64,000 nt of DNA from Brachionus rotundiformis (Eukaryota > Rotifera > Eurotatoria > Ploima > Brachionidae). The notes below the pieces were generated by a model that was not told where the DNA came from, searched no databases, and was given only the letters and a program-made list of their open reading frames with translations. Positions 1 to 12,901 of this stretch are shown here, piece after piece; position 1 is the stretch's first letter, and each line of letters opens with the position of its first letter. Position numbers and translations under genes: made by a program. Location: NCBI GenBank assembly GCA_016802295.1, contig JAESIW010000180.1, positions 1,553,619-1,617,618 of the forward strand, in the 5' to 3' direction.

Positions 1-1733
1 AATCTTCCATTTTATTCAAAAAAGAGAAGCTTGCACAAAAATGACCATATCATCACATAGTCCATACGCGTACCAAAGCAATTTTTGATCATTAAATTAA
101 AATATTCTTGTTTGTTAAACTAAATTCTTAATCAAATTTGGTAATTCTAAATATATTTATGAAAAAAGTACAGAGAAATTTTTTCTTAATCTACCTTGAA
201 ATTTTAATTAAAATTTTTTCATTCTCAAGATTTCTTTTAGTAATTAAGCTTTAAAAATTTTATTTCTTTACTTTGCTTTAATTTAGCATTAAACATTAAA
301 TGGAAGCAACTTTTTATTTTCCAATGCGAAAACAATTGACTAAAATTCACCAGAAATGGAAAATTCAAATGAAAGGAATGAATAAATAATGGATAATTAA
401 TTTAAATTTAAATTAAAAAATGAATGAATTTTTGATTAAAAATTAGCCGGAATTAATTTGATGCAGACTTTCGATATCAATATGCTCAGCAAGATAAATC
501 AACAGAGAAATGATCTTGTTAAAACTGATTTATATTTTATCTAGCTTAAAGAAAAAATTGACCCATGGAATACTCCAAAGTAAATATTTACAAATATTCC
601 TCACTTGACTGGCCTCAAGCTATTTTATTAGTTGATAATTCATTAATACTAAAACCCGAAGGAATTTTATCTAACTTAACTCATATTTCTTGAAATTATC
701 TCCATTTACTAATTATGAAGCTGACCGATGCAAATAAATGAATGGTTAAAAAGATTAAATTACTTGACCGACGCACAAGAAGCTTCTTGTAGATTCAAGA
801 AAATCATGGATTAAATTTCAACAGATCTACTGTTTGAAAATAAAACTTATGATTTAGGCACATAATTTTTGATGGAAAAATAATTATTAATTAATTGTTA
901 TATTTTACCAGAATGAATTAAAATATATTATTACATCAAGATAATGATACTTGTGCACAGATATGAGAACTTATTTTCTAAGACAAACTTAAGTTTTTTT
1001 GAATAGGGAGCCTAGAATTAAAAAAATAAAAATTTCTATTTTTCAATGATTTTTCTCTAAGTTGGTTGAATCTTAAAGCTAATTATTTTTTTACAACTAA
1101 AAATCAAAATTTGGTAAATATTAAAAATAAATCTGAATAAAAACCACTCATCTGAATCAAAATATTATTTATATTAGATCTAAAATTAATGCGAATTGAA
1201 GTTTATTTAAATATGAAGATAGAAAAATATGACATTAAATTCAAATTTTCTTCATTCTGTCAAAGAAATTGTCATATTTATTTTAAAAAAAAATTATAAA
1301 TACAATTAGAACAAACTGACTCTTCTAGCTAAAGAAAAATTAAAAAAAAATAATTTTAAGTTCAAAATAGGAAATTTTAAATATATAAAATATAAATTCA
1401 TGAATTGTATCTTTAAAATTTATTTTAAATTTAAACTAAATTTTTTCTTTTTCATGTTTTTTTTAAACCATATTTTCATTTTTTCCAATCATAAAAGTTT
1501 AAAAAATTTGTGAAAAATTACACAATTTATTTTAGCTTTATAATTTGGGTTTATTTTGAAAAATAATTTGTTTTTAAATGCAATAGCACAGCATTAATTT
1601 TTTAAATATCTATTTTTTTTATAATTTTTTATTGAAAAACATAAAGGTTACAATATCTATCTAATTTTCAGGAATACTGTTAAAAGATAGCAAAAATCAA
1701 ATCAACTGTCAATAAAAATTAAATTAAAAAAAT
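1..1733. other. AT-rich intergenic stretch, no gene seen
   Basis: No open reading frame of note, no RNA gene and no clear repeat. The part next to 1733 should include the 3' UTR of the minus-strand gene that ends at 1734. Everything else is homopolymer-rich AT sequence. Confidence 0.6.
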
Positions 1734-4700
1734 TTAAGACTTAACATTGGAATTATTTTCGTTTGCTTCTTTGACAATATCTAACAAGTTTGTAGGCAAA
1801 TCATCAAATTTTACTTTTTTTTGGTCACCATTTTTATCAAAACCAATAAAAGTTGATTTCATTGTGACACCTCCAATATCATATTCATGAGTCTCTGAAT
1901 CAAACTTTCCAGTTTCAGGTGGTCGTAAAGGATCATATTCACAATTAAAGTGATTATATAGTGGTTGACCATTAGTTTTATTTTTGTCACGAGTTATCTT
2001 AACATTCTTATTAACTGAATCCACATCAATAACTTCTTCTCCAGAAAATTTACTAAGTCTTTTGGCTTCTTCCCTGCTCAACTTAGCCGCCAAATAATCC
2101 TCAAACTCTTTCAAGTCGGCAAATTTTAGAATTTTTCTAGCAGTTTTTGGGGATAATTGAGGCTCCTTTCCGGCCAAGTACTGGGCCAAATTTTCATAAA
2201 AAGAACTACCATTTTGATGATAAACATAAACAGGAGCATCTCTCAAAGCAAACTCGTGTTTAGATGGCAATTTTTGTTCTATATTTTTGCTTAGTTTAGC
2301 TGGTGATATCAAAAGTGGTCGACCTGGAGCAGTTGGACCACGATCTGGTAACATTAATTGATAGGCACGATTTGCACCTTGTACAGCATCATTAGGATAA
2401 TCATATTGAACATAAACATTGCATTCTCTATTTTTGGTTAAAATAAGCTCATCATCATCAATTAGGATTATTTTTGGTTTCATACCATCACTCTGATCTA
2501 ATATTTTGTCCCAAGTTGGCTTCAAATATTGAGGACTTGTCAAAAATTGTTGACGCAAATTCAATTTTGTATTCGGAACCAAAGCACGATATCTTGAGTT
2601 CAATTGTACTGGTCGATACTCTTTGGACTCAATGAAATCTTCAGTTAGAACTCCTCTGATAAATGGATAATTTTCAAATCCACCAAAACTGCTGTTGTTT
2701 GGATCAACAGCTGGTTGATAATCTTTTCCTTTTCTGAATTTGTTGTCATCCTCTTCTAAAAAGTTTCTCTTTTTTTTAGATTTGTCAAATTTATCGTAGC
2801 CATAAATTTGAACTTCAGCAAGTCGTTTTCTGTCCAGAGAGTCATCATCTGATCCATCTTTGTTCAAAGTAGGATCATTTAGTTTGTTCAAGCTTTTCCA
2901 TGGCTTTTGATTTGGATCATAATCAGGGTCATCATTCAAATTAGCATTTGAATTAGAGGCTTTAATTAAATTATTAAGTTGTTTGTCTTTATTAGTTTTA
3001 TTAATCAATTGTTGATGAAGCCACAATTTTCCCATATCAGGCATCTTTTGATGAAAAAATGTCTTTCTAGCAGCTTCTTGTTTAATTTTTTCTTGGGCTA
3101 ATTTTTTAGCTTGTTCAATTTTAATTTGCTTTTCAGTTTTTTTTTGAGGTGTTGGTGATTTGCCCCTGCTTTTACCATCTTTGCGAATCAAATGACCAGG
3201 TTTTCCAGGCTGTTTGATTATCACATTTTTTGGTTTATTTTGCTCAGATTGAGTTTTCCTGGTTGGGAGATTTGGATCAAAACGAATATGTCTGGATGGC
3301 GACTTAGCCTCACTCTCGCGTAACTTTGAATTTGAAGGCTCATTTTCAAGATTTTCAATTTTCTCATTGCCAATGACCAAACTTGCAGGTCCTGGTATTT
3401 GTTTGCCTTTTTCTTTTTCATTTAAAGCATTTTGAGATTCCGGTTTAGCATCTTTATTTGGCTTTTCTTGATCTACTGAATGGTCTGGTACTAATTGGCT
3501 CATTTCACTTGGCTTCGAAGATGCATAGTTTCTAATATCATTCCTAAATTTAGGCACAATGTAAAATCTCTGTCCGCTCTGATCATCTATTACATATTTT
3601 CTATTCGTTTTAGTATCTACATATACATCTATCTGAATTGATTCTATATCTTCCTGATCAATGTAAGGCGTATTTGCATTGCGCCAATTATTTGGCAAAA
3701 TAATCCATCTTTTTTTAGTATCAGCCCGAGAAACCAAAATTACTTCGCCAGTATCATCGTCCCTATAAGTGGCAAAATCATCTAAATTTGTCATTGACAA
3801 TTCATTTTCTTCAACATAATCAATATCAACTGTTTCTTCAGTCTCATGTGGATGCTCCATTCTTATAACTTGGTCTGAATCTTGAACTTTTTCGACCAAA
3901 GGAGACAATTTTTTTATTGAATCACTTTCAACAATATAATAAATTTTATTATTTTCTTCATCCAGTACATATTTTCGACCTCTTGTTTCATCAAAGTAAA
4001 ATTTTATACTCTTCAAGTCAATATCTTGTTCAAATATGTATGCAGAATTTGGTGATTCCCTCCAATTATGAGCCAAAATGATAAAATTCTCATTTGTGAC
4101 TGTATTGATGAGTATTGGCTCTTCAGTCTCAGGATCATTTTCAACAATAAAATCACTCATATCAATATCCTTTAAATCATTTTCTTCTACATATTTTACT
4201 TTAGGCCTATCTGGTTCTTTTTGGTTCACATTCCGCCTATTGTCATGAATATTTTTTTTCTTTCGTCTCTCGTCTTCATCATCACTTCCATCATCACCAG
4301 GAGGTTGTCTTATACTTGATGTAGCACTATTTGGATTTGAAGTGAATACACTGTTGTTAGAAGTGTTTGGATACGAAGTCACTGAGCGATTTGAACCACT
4401 TGCCGAGTTTTCCTGACTGCCCGGCACTTTTCTAGCCTTATACTGTGCAGATTTCAAATCTTCCTTATCAACATCTTTAAATGTAACTTTGGTCTTTTGT
4501 GGTGAATTTATCTCGTAGCGATCTGCAGTATAAACCATGTAATTATTGTTTTGATTACCATCACTTTTATCTTTCAGCTTTAAGTCATTTAGAGAATCTT
4601 CAAAAGAAGAATAGCCAGATTCGAGAGTTTTATTCGAAGATTTAAAAACTTCATTATTTAATTTTTTCTTATTCTTAATTAGCTTATTTTTTACTTTATT

Positions 4701-5327
4701 TTTGTTAAATGAAATCAAACTTGTCGACTCTAAATTGCTTGCTTCCTCATGGTCGCGAATATTTTCGCTTGATAAACTGAGGTTTTTGCCAAACTTAGAT
4801 TGATAATTTTGAATTAGCTCATTGTCAGCTTTAGACTTCCTCATTAGGAGTTTTAACTCTTCCTCAAGGTTCTTCATTTCTTTTTCTTTAGCCTTATTGA
4901 ACAATTTAATGATTTCAGGGACGCGTTTTTTTCGGTGATCTTCCCGTTTCAAAGCTTTCCCATATTCTTTATGAATATTTTCAAGGACCAACTTTTCCAT
5001 TTTGGTATTGGGAATTTCATCTAATTCAAGATCATTGTCATTAGAAATTTCTTCATTATCAGATTTTTCAATTTTAACTTCATTTTTGGTTCTGCTTAAA
5101 CCAAGTGAGTGAATTTCAACTGTGTCCGAAATATTGATACTCTCGATGCTTTGGCTAAGCTTTGCATTACCAATGGGACCATTTTTGTTAGGACTTTGGG
5201 AAAAAACCAGAAATTCTGGCCTCTGCTGCAAAATGTTCATACTATTTTCTGAATTTTTATGTTCGCAATTTACGTTTGTTGATTGTGTAGGTAAATTTTG
5301 AATGAAATTTAATTCAGGCTCTGCCAT
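1734..5327 (-). CDS. Unrecognised 1,197-residue protein with a duplicated ~90-residue domain
   Basis: A single long coding exon. I place the start at the first in-frame ATG (5327); the open frame runs a little further upstream but only to a stop overlapping a splice acceptor (TCATAG, 5358-5363), so a non-coding 5' exon or a spliced leader probably joins there. The N-terminal third is acidic, with a charged probable coiled coil around residues 120-175. Two related modules follow, at about residues 376-466 (bases 3930-4200) and 500-590 (3560-3830). Each begins with a YVEEN motif, has a central NWR, and ends with RKYV(L/I)D and a (Y/F)YIV motif. A Lys/Gln-rich linker and a C-terminal domain (bases 1740-2700) follow. 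No known family recognised. It is likely intracellular: there is no signal peptide or membrane segment. Confidence 0.8.
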   Translation of the reverse strand: MAEPELNFIQNLPTQSTNVNCEHKNSENSMNILQQRPEFLVFSQSPNKNGPIGNAKLSQSIESINISDTVEIHSLGLSRTKNEVKIEKSDNEEISNDNDLELDEIPNTKMEKLVLENIHKEYGKALKREDHRKKRVPEIIKLFNKAKEKEMKNLEEELKLLMRKSKADNELIQNYQSKFGKNLSLSSENIRDHEEASNLESTSLISFNKNKVKNKLIKNKKKLNNEVFKSSNKTLESGYSSFEDSLNDLKLKDKSDGNQNNNYMVYTADRYEINSPQKTKVTFKDVDKEDLKSAQYKARKVPGSQENSASGSNRSVTSYPNTSNNSVFTSNPNSATSSIRQPPGDDGSDDEDERRKKKNIHDNRRNVNQKEPDRPKVKYVEENDLKDIDMSDFIVENDPETEEPILINTVTNENFIILAHNWRESPNSAYIFEQDIDLKSIKFYFDETRGRKYVLDEENNKIYYIVESDSIKKLSPLVEKVQDSDQVIRMEHPHETEETVDIDYVEENELSMTNLDDFATYRDDDTGEVILVSRADTKKRWIILPNNWRNANTPYIDQEDIESIQIDVYVDTKTNRKYVIDDQSGQRFYIVPKFRNDIRNYASSKPSEMSQLVPDHSVDQEKPNKDAKPESQNALNEKEKGKQIPGPASLVIGNEKIENLENEPSNSKLRESEAKSPSRHIRFDPNLPTRKTQSEQNKPKNVIIKQPGKPGHLIRKDGKSRGKSPTPQKKTEKQIKIEQAKKLAQEKIKQEAARKTFFHQKMPDMGKLWLHQQLINKTNKDKQLNNLIKASNSNANLNDDPDYDPNQKPWKSLNKLNDPTLNKDGSDDDSLDRKRLAEVQIYGYDKFDKSKKKRNFLEEDDNKFRKGKDYQPAVDPNNSSFGGFENYPFIRGVLTEDFIESKEYRPVQLNSRYRALVPNTKLNLRQQFLTSPQYLKPTWDKILDQSDGMKPKIILIDDDELILTKNRECNVYVQYDYPNDAVQGANRAYQLMLPDRGPTAPGRPLLISPAKLSKNIEQKLPSKHEFALRDAPVYVYHQNGSSFYENLAQYLAGKEPQLSPKTARKILKFADLKEFEDYLAAKLSREEAKRLSKFSGEEVIDVDSVNKNVKITRDKNKTNGQPLYNHFNCEYDPLRPPETGKFDSETHEYDIGGVTMKSTFIGFDKNGDQKKVKFDDLPTNLLDIVKEANENNSNVKS

Positions 5328-6446
5328 TACATCATCGTCAACATTCAACTCATTATTCTATGATTACGAAATAGTAATTTTTTATTTGGAAAATGTTGAA
5401 AAATTAAATTAATTCTATGATTTACCTTTAACAAACTATGTAGAATTAATTTGCTACAAGAAAAAAATGATGCACAATTTTAAATGTATCGTAGATTTAG
5501 TTTTAAATTAAAAAAAAGAGGTTTTTTGAAGGGATTTTATTTCAAAATTAAAAAATAATTTCCATCAAAACAGGTTTATAAACATCACAGAAGCGAAATA
5601 CATAATAAGCTGAATTAATTCTACTGTTACGTAATCGAGGCTTTTAAACAAACGGGATGAAAATAATATTACATTTATGTTAGAAAATGAATAATGATAG
5701 ATAGATTCAAATCAAGGACTAGGATTTAAGCGAACACTAAAAGCAATTGTTAACCATTTTAAACTAAAAATTAAAGGTTCAAGCAAGTATTTTAATGATA
5801 AGCCTAATTCTTTTATAAACTTGCCATTTATGCGCTGGATTAAGATCCAAATGCTAAAGCTTTTTTTATGAATTTCTTTTTTCAAAAAAAAATATTTATT
5901 TTTCAATTAATTACACAAATTTTGCTTCGACAGGAGACCCGATCTTGGATCTTATACAATTGTACCCTTTTTTTGAGATAAAAAAACATTAAATTTTTAA
6001 AATGATAGAAAACCAGTGGCAAATATTTTAAAACTCAATTGTAAATGCCAACTATTTTTTGTTAAACAATTTCGCAACTATTTTAAACTGGTTTCAAATC
6101 TTGATCTTGAATTAAAAGATACTTTATATGGCCAAATCTAATTTGATTAAAATTTCTATTCAAAACAATTAAATATTAAATAATTGCTAAATTTTTCCTA
6201 CTTTTATTTTTTATTGATTGATATAATAAATTTAAAAAATTATAAAAAAGGATTTAAAATATACACCACTGGAAATAAAAAAAAAGATCAAGCATTTAAT
6301 CTAAACCAAATCTTTTAATTGTGCATCAAAATTTGTTATAAAGATAAAAAACTATTCAATAAAAAACACATTAAAAAAATTAAAAAAACTAAAGTCTTAA
6401 ATTATTATAATTGTCATTTATTTCATATCGAATTAAATTTAGTAAT
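5328..6446. other. Intergenic region with probable 5' leader exon
   Basis: A possible donor (AAAG|GTAAAT on the minus strand, near 5427) lies just upstream of the acceptor at 5358, so the 5' UTR of the neighbouring gene may be split here. The rest is AT-rich and should contain the 3' UTR of the gene ending at 6447. The short open frame at 5712-5906 has no coding character. Confidence 0.45.
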
Positions 6447-8878
6447 TTAGCTTACAATTTGATTTTTGGACAATAATCTCTGTTTAAAATTAGCAGATGG
6501 TTTACTTTGGTTCACTGTTTTATTCGAACCAACATCATATGACTTGGATGGAATGACTTGTCTTCTTTCTTTGATTTCTGGTTTCACGGAACTGGATGAA
6601 TCAGTTCTAAAACTGGCTCGTTCAATATGTTCACTTTCGTTTGGATTGACAGGCTCTTCTATTTCGATTACCTTTTGTCTTATTCTAGGTCTATCAAATG
6701 CCTCAAAATCAATGTCAATCATGTTTTCATTGAAGTCAACTTTTCTAATTTGTTTCTGAGTATAACTTCCTTGAGATGTGTTTCTTTGTTTAATAATTGA
6801 CTTTGGGTTCACATTTTGATCCTCAACTAGAACCATTTCATTTTGGATTAATTTTTTTCTTAAAGATTCTGGCAAGCCAACCATGGCGTTGGATGAGGTT
6901 GGCTCTGGATCTTTGGCCTCATATCGAAACATTTTTGGAATTTTATCAATTGAAAACCTATACGAATCATTGGACTCAGGACTTTTTGAAGTTCTGTTTT
7001 CAATCAGATTTTTTTTTAAATTCGATTTTGGCTCCTTATTTAGCTGATCTATTTTAAAAACAGCTGGAATTTGTCTAATAGAATAATCATTCCTGTTAGA
7101 AACAGGTTCATTTAGCTTATTATCTTGCATAAGACTTTTTTTAAAATTAACAACTGCTTCTCCTTTTGGAGCATCAATTTTTAAATTAACTTTTTGATCT
7201 ATTAAATTTTTTTTTAAATTTGATTGCAAATCTTGATCTTGTTTCGAAGGTTCTTGGAACAGAGCAGGATTTTTTTTTGGTAAATTGGGCTCAATTTGTT
7301 TATCTGAAAACTCTTCAAAGTTGGTTCTTGCTTTCGGCTTTATTTTTGGTGAGGAAACTTTTAAACGTGGTGATAGTGGTTCAATTGGACTGGTTTCTAT
7401 CTCAGTGAAATAATCATTTAATTCTGGATTATTTGGAATGTTTTTTTCACTATGATTTTTTCTTAAATTTACTCGATCAAATTTAAATGCATTTGGAATT
7501 TGTGCTGTAGTGAAGTTTCCATTATCTTTGTTATTTTTTGACAAATCAGGACTTGATTGAAGCAGTGGTCTTGGATTAAAGTTTTTAGAGTAAGGTCTGG
7601 TCAAAAATTTCCCTCTACCATTATTAATTTCATCATTTAACCCTAAATTCTCTTCTTTAATAATATTTTCATCTTCACATTTTATATCAAATGGCTTCTG
7701 TACTGAGGTATTATCAATTTGATCGTAAATGTCCTCTGCAAGTTTTCTATCTAGTTTAGGAGATGAAGTGTTCGAATTCAGTTCAAAATTTTCATTCAAA
7801 TGGTTAGAGGCTAAGCTGTTTTTTTCATTTTCAGGATTAATAATTTGAATGGTAAATTTTTCAGGGGCATCTTTGACTGAAATGCCCGTAACAGTTGTCC
7901 TATTATTAATTACAGATGTCATTTCCATAGTTGATTTGACCAATTTTTTCTTATCTGAATCTTCATTGGTATCCTTGTCTTCATCAATTCTGTCAACACT
8001 CAAGCTTGATTTGACTAGTTCTTCTTTGCCAAGAGAAGTGTCGTACTCACTTGTTTGATTGTAGCCAATTGAATAGTCTTTTTTATTTTGTATGCTAAAT
8101 CTCTCTTTAATTTTATTGTTTCCCTCTGGGTCACTTTTAATGGTTGCTCGAGTTTTTGCTACCAATAATTGGTGCAAAGGTGAACTCTCGGCTGACGTGG
8201 TGGAATTTGAATATTCATTGATTGTCTGAGTAGACCTGTTGATTGAGTTTGATGTGTACAAGGTCTGTGACCCAATAGATCGTGTCATGGTAACTGGTAC
8301 CTGCTGTCGTTGCGAAGTTATTGACCGCGAGCGTGGAACAGGCACAGAAGGATCGTTGTATCTGGAAAAACTAGTGAATTCAGAACAAGGATCATAGGAG
8401 TATTTTTCGATCGGAGAGTCATCACTAAGCAAAATCTTTAATTGCTCTTCTCTTTCCTCATCAGTCATGTAAGTAAATCCGAGAACTTCAACCTCAGAAA
8501 AAACAGCATCCATTTTCCCCTTGACTTTGATATCATTGAAGCTGAGATCAGTTTGTATTTGACTGTCAGAATACTGAGTTACTTTGGGTCTGTTCACTTT
8601 TGATGGAATAATATTATTGTAATTGTGGTAATTATGGGCTCTTGGAGGATCCATTTTGGGAATTTTTTCAAACTTAATTTGATTGACATTAACCAATACT
8701 TGGTCAGGTGATATGTTATAGTCTTGGTCAAGCAACTCGTTGATTTGTTTGTGAAGATCGGGACGCAAAATTTCGTCTTTTTTTAAATTAGAATCTTAAT
8801 AAAAAAATGATGATGAATAATTAAAATATGACATATCAAATAATTACTTTTTTGTTTTTTCGAATCAGGTATATTCAT
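6447..8878 (-). CDS. Unrecognised 792-residue disordered protein with repeated short motifs
   Basis: Two exons: 8878-8848 encodes the first ten codons (MNIPDSKKQK), then a 53-nt GT-AG intron (8847-8795), then 8794-6447. Splicing keeps frame. The large exon has no ATG near its 5' end, so the small first exon is needed to supply the start. The protein is rich in Ser, Asn, Lys, Glu and Asp and looks disordered. A motif of the form (Y/F)(S/T)xxxIPxxF+(F/I/Y) occurs three times (near 7500, 7070 and 6945). A basic motif resembling NLKKNLI occurs five or six times between and after them. No enzyme domain, signal peptide or membrane segment is visible. Repeated linear motifs suggest a scaffold or cytoskeleton-binding protein, but that is only inference. 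Same strand as the gene at 1734-5327. Confidence 0.75.
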
Positions 8879-11423
8879 CTCTTTCTCATTTGAGTTTCAA
8901 AAATTTATTTGAAATTTCGAAATATTTCATAAAATTTTCGCCTAATCTTTCTATTTTCTTTTAAAAAAAAAATTTGATAATAAAAAAACTATGTCGTATT
9001 TTTTTATAATGTAGGTAAATATTTTAAGGTAAGCTCAAGCTGAAAATATTGGTGATAAAAAAAAAGAGTTGAAAAAAAATAATCTATGCAGGTGACAGAT
9101 CGTTTTATTATGGGAAAAATAAATTCATTAAGATAAAGAATGGAAATAAGCGGGAGTACAAGAACACAAGGATCCTAATTTGGCTAGCATAGCTTTAAAA
9201 TGGTGGAAGAATCGCTTAAAAATTCAACTACATATTATGTATTGATTATGTAATAGAAAAATTTAAATTAAGATTTTGTTTTATTTTCGAAATCTCAAAT
9301 TTTGTATCATTTTAGTTTCTTTTTATGTCAAATATTGTCATTTTGATATTTTAAAATGTTTTTATTTATAACAAAAAATACTAATAGCTAAAACAATCAG
9401 TTAGATATATTTAAAAGAAGCTTGAGCTTTAAACTAATTAATTTGGTTTATTATGCAATATTTGGAAACAGTTGCATGCTAACTTTAATTATTCCTTTTT
9501 TCACAATTGATATAAACATTAAATTTTATCGAAATATAATATTTTAAATTAGAAAATAAAGCAAATAGAATTTTATTTTAAACATACATGTCACACTATT
9601 AATTATATTTACTTCTTATTATGTCTTTCCTTAATTTTTCTTTGAAATTCTAATTTTAAAAAATCGTTTTGGACCTAAAAGCCAATTATTTATCCTAATA
9701 TATGTCAATCGAGAAATGAAGATTAAATTAAGTAATAAAAAATTATAAATTTTCCAAACCTAATTAAGATATGGCGCTCTCATAAAACATTCGAGTGTTA
9801 ATTTAAAATCAAATATCAATTTAAAAGTTACCTACATTTTTCAATTCAGCAAATAAAAAAAAACTCCAAAAATGAATCTTAGACAAAATTTTAATTAAAA
9901 TAATTTAATTAAATGATTCATAATTTTTATTTTCGTGAAATGAAAAATAATTTTCAATATTAAAAAAAAATCTCTGAAAAACTCAAATAAACAAAAATAT
10001 ATCTTTAATTTGATTCAAATTAACCTTAAATGAAAAATTTATTCAACGATTAAACTAAATTAAAACTGTTTTGTATTTTTCAGATTTAAATATTATAACT
10101 GTTTATTTTTAGAAGGAAAATTCGGGTTCTTGTTTCCCATTATTTAGCATTCATTAAATAAGCTCATTAAACATTCATTTTGATTATAATATCGATTTTT
10201 ACCTTTCTGAGTGCTTAGCAAATAAAAAAATTACGTAATACAAAGTCATTACAAAAAAGCTTTGAATCTTAAAGTTGACATTAGACTTTGTCACATTGAA
10301 ATCTCTGAAATCACATAAAAATATTAAATCGCAAAATAAATAGACAATAATTGCATTTATCTCTGAAAATTGAAAACTTTTGTGAAAATTGTTTATGTTG
10401 TTTTAACTTATTTCATAAAAATTGTTTTATCTTGTTTTAAAATTTTATTCTTCAGTTAAAATATAGCACAAGCTGGCTTTTTAAGTAATTGTAGATAATG
10501 ATGAAAATAAGAAAGGATTGTTTCAAATTACTCTGGGTCTTGAATACTTTTTCTATTTCCTTGTCTTGAGTATCTGTATAACTAAAATGTCAAGCTAAAA
10601 TAACCAATTTCAGGACACAAAATTAATGTTTTCTTATGAAGATATAAAAAAAGAAAACATGCTAAATCATTTTTGTAATTTCTAGTAAGTTTTCTCCAAG
10701 GAAAATAACAGAATTAAGCTATAAATGATTTTTGGATTTCTTTTGGCAAAATTACTAACTTCCATTGTTTGGCATGAAAACAAATAAATTTAAAATTGAA
10801 AAAAAAAATTAAACTCAACTTAAATTTTAGAGTTTTTCGAAATTTTACAGTAATTATATTATAAGAATTCTCAAAAAATGTCTAATTTTTAATTTTTAGG
10901 AGTTCATGATTTTCATCCAAACACATTGTTATTTTATCTAATTTTGTTAAAAAAAGGTGAAAATTAAAAAAAATAGCTCTCAATTCAAGCTATCACAGAT
11001 AGAATTTTAAAAATGGTTGTAAATTAGATAAAGAAACGGGATCTCTTATTTATCAAGTATAACTTTCAAGATATCATTTTCAATTTAAGCCAATTATGAT
11101 TTATAAATATGCTTTAAACGGTAATTTTTAAACTTAACGAAAAAAAATTAGTTTTTAAGTCTAGTGAAAAGAATTATAAAATTAGTTTATATTTTATTGT
11201 AATTTTATTATAAATTATAAAATTTTATAAAAGCTGTTACTTAATGAAGCTCTTAATTTTTAATTATTCTAAAGAGTCGCTTAAAAATTAGAATTTAAAG
11301 GTTCCTTCTAAAAAGGAATTTTGGTAATAAAAATCTATTTAGCTTTTTTAATAAAGCAGGAATTAATAAAATTTATTTGAAAAAAAAATTAAATGCATGA
11401 TCAATAAACTGGTATGAAAAAAT
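8879..11423. other. AT-rich intergenic region, no gene seen
   Basis: About 2.5 kb of AT-rich sequence with many A and T runs. I see no open frame with coding character, no tRNA B-box and no terminal inverted repeat. It should contain the promoter of the gene starting at 8878 and the 3' UTR of the CIMIP2-like gene. Confidence 0.5.
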
Positions 11424-12657
11424 TTAGCAAATGAATGTTTTTGGTGGGTTTTTGTCCATATAATCGCCAAAGTTAGGAGCCGTGTGGGAACAAACAGGCA
11501 GACTTCTAGTAGTATCGCCATATGTGCTTCCGAATTCAAATTTTCGCCCTCAAATAAAATTGAGTAAAGCTAAAATTAAGAAAAAGAAACAATCAATTTT
11601 ACCATGAATATATCCCTTAATAAAAAAATTAATTATTGACAAGACCAATAAAAAAGAGAAAATTACTGTGTATTTTGGAATCATACCAGGTTTTACGAAT
11701 ATTTTTTTACTTGATGACTTAGGTACATCAAGATAGTCAACCATGTACTCAGTTCTTTAAAAAATAATTAAATTTCATGCAAATTAAAGTAAAAAATAGT
11801 AAAACTTTTCAAAATGAACGCTTTTCTTCAAATCGACAGACGTCTTCGATCTTAGATAGTCGTTTTGGAATTGATTTAAGCCTTTTTCTGTGGTAAGATG
11901 GTATCTTGCGCCGAGGCCAAGTTCAGTCGGCTTTATTTTTGGAATATATCCAGTGTAACCAGGAATAGGTGGCTCAGTAAATTGACGCTTATCGTCTTAA
12001 GAGAATAAATTTAAATTCGTCTTTTGACTGGAAAAAAATTACTTTGATAGTTGGTTAAATCACGGTCAGTTTTTAATGCCAATTTATCTCTTAAGTCTTG
12101 ACTATCAGCTATTGAAGTATATTTTGGCTGAGAGTTTACATAGGTTATCAAATCGGTGTCTTTTTTTAGTTTAGATTCTTTCTCATGCAAAAAATTTCCT
12201 ATACAGCTGTCACATTCTATTTTGTATGTATCGCTGAAATTAAACTTCCTTGACGGAATGTAGCCTAAAAAATATTTTAATAGTTTTTTTTTAAATTGCA
12301 GAAATTACCTGTATATCCTGGTATCATGGTTTCGGTTAATTTATTACCAGTGGTGGCCTTTGGAAGAGCAGACTTAAAACTTCCATAGTCCATTGCTGGC
12401 AGGTCAAAAGCCGATTTATGACGCTGTTTAATTGATGAAAATTTTTCAGCCAATATATGGGTCTGATCACCATAAGTGTGTCCACTGTTATATTTAAACT
12501 GATGAATATAGCCACCATACCTAAGAATAGTTTGAAATAAGGAAACGATTTTTTGTTTAATCAATCACTACCCGGGGACCTCTGCGCCAGGCTTCAAATT
12601 AGAAAAACTTCGACGCGCTTCAATTGTCGGTCCGCCGCCAAATGTGATTGTAGTCAT
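11424..12657 (-). CDS. CIMIP2 (FAM166)-like ciliary microtubule inner protein
   Basis: Seven exons rebuilt from splice sites: 12657-12572, 12520-12309, 12264-12043, 11995-11806, 11754-11667, 11615-11603 and 11548-11424. They close in frame to give 311 residues, similar to vertebrate FAM166 proteins. The family hallmark, a PGYTGYIP-type motif, is present four times: PGYGGYIH near the N-terminus, PGYTGYIP twice in the middle, and PKYTGYIHG near the C-terminus. The first and last are followed by a (K/R)(Y/F)xxGxTYGD motif. In the family these proteins line the inside of axonemal doublet microtubules. Exon 6 is a 13-nt micro-exon. X-box matches lie about 250-290 bp upstream. Family assignment is firm; which paralogue (A, B or C type) is not settled. 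Confidence 0.88.
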
Positions 12658-12901
12658 TATACAAGGTTATCTAATAATTAATTATTTATTAGATGTTATT
12701 TATATGTTTTCTGTTATTTTAAAATTTATTTATTAAAGAAAATCTCTGAAGTTATTTAAATGGTTTTGCCAAAACACCCAACTGTCGTTATAACATAATC
12801 AGGATTTAGTTTAAAATTTTAAATAAATTCAACTTCTTAGAAACTTGTTTTGTTTTTTATTAATGCAAGAACTAATTGCTTTTTATTTAAAACTTTAACA
12901 G

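Noticed and set aside
11550..11744. 64-codon minus-strand frame with a hydrophobic stretch, as a membrane protein
   Set aside because: It is CIMIP2 exons 5 and 6 read through their introns; the hydrophobic part is intron sequence.
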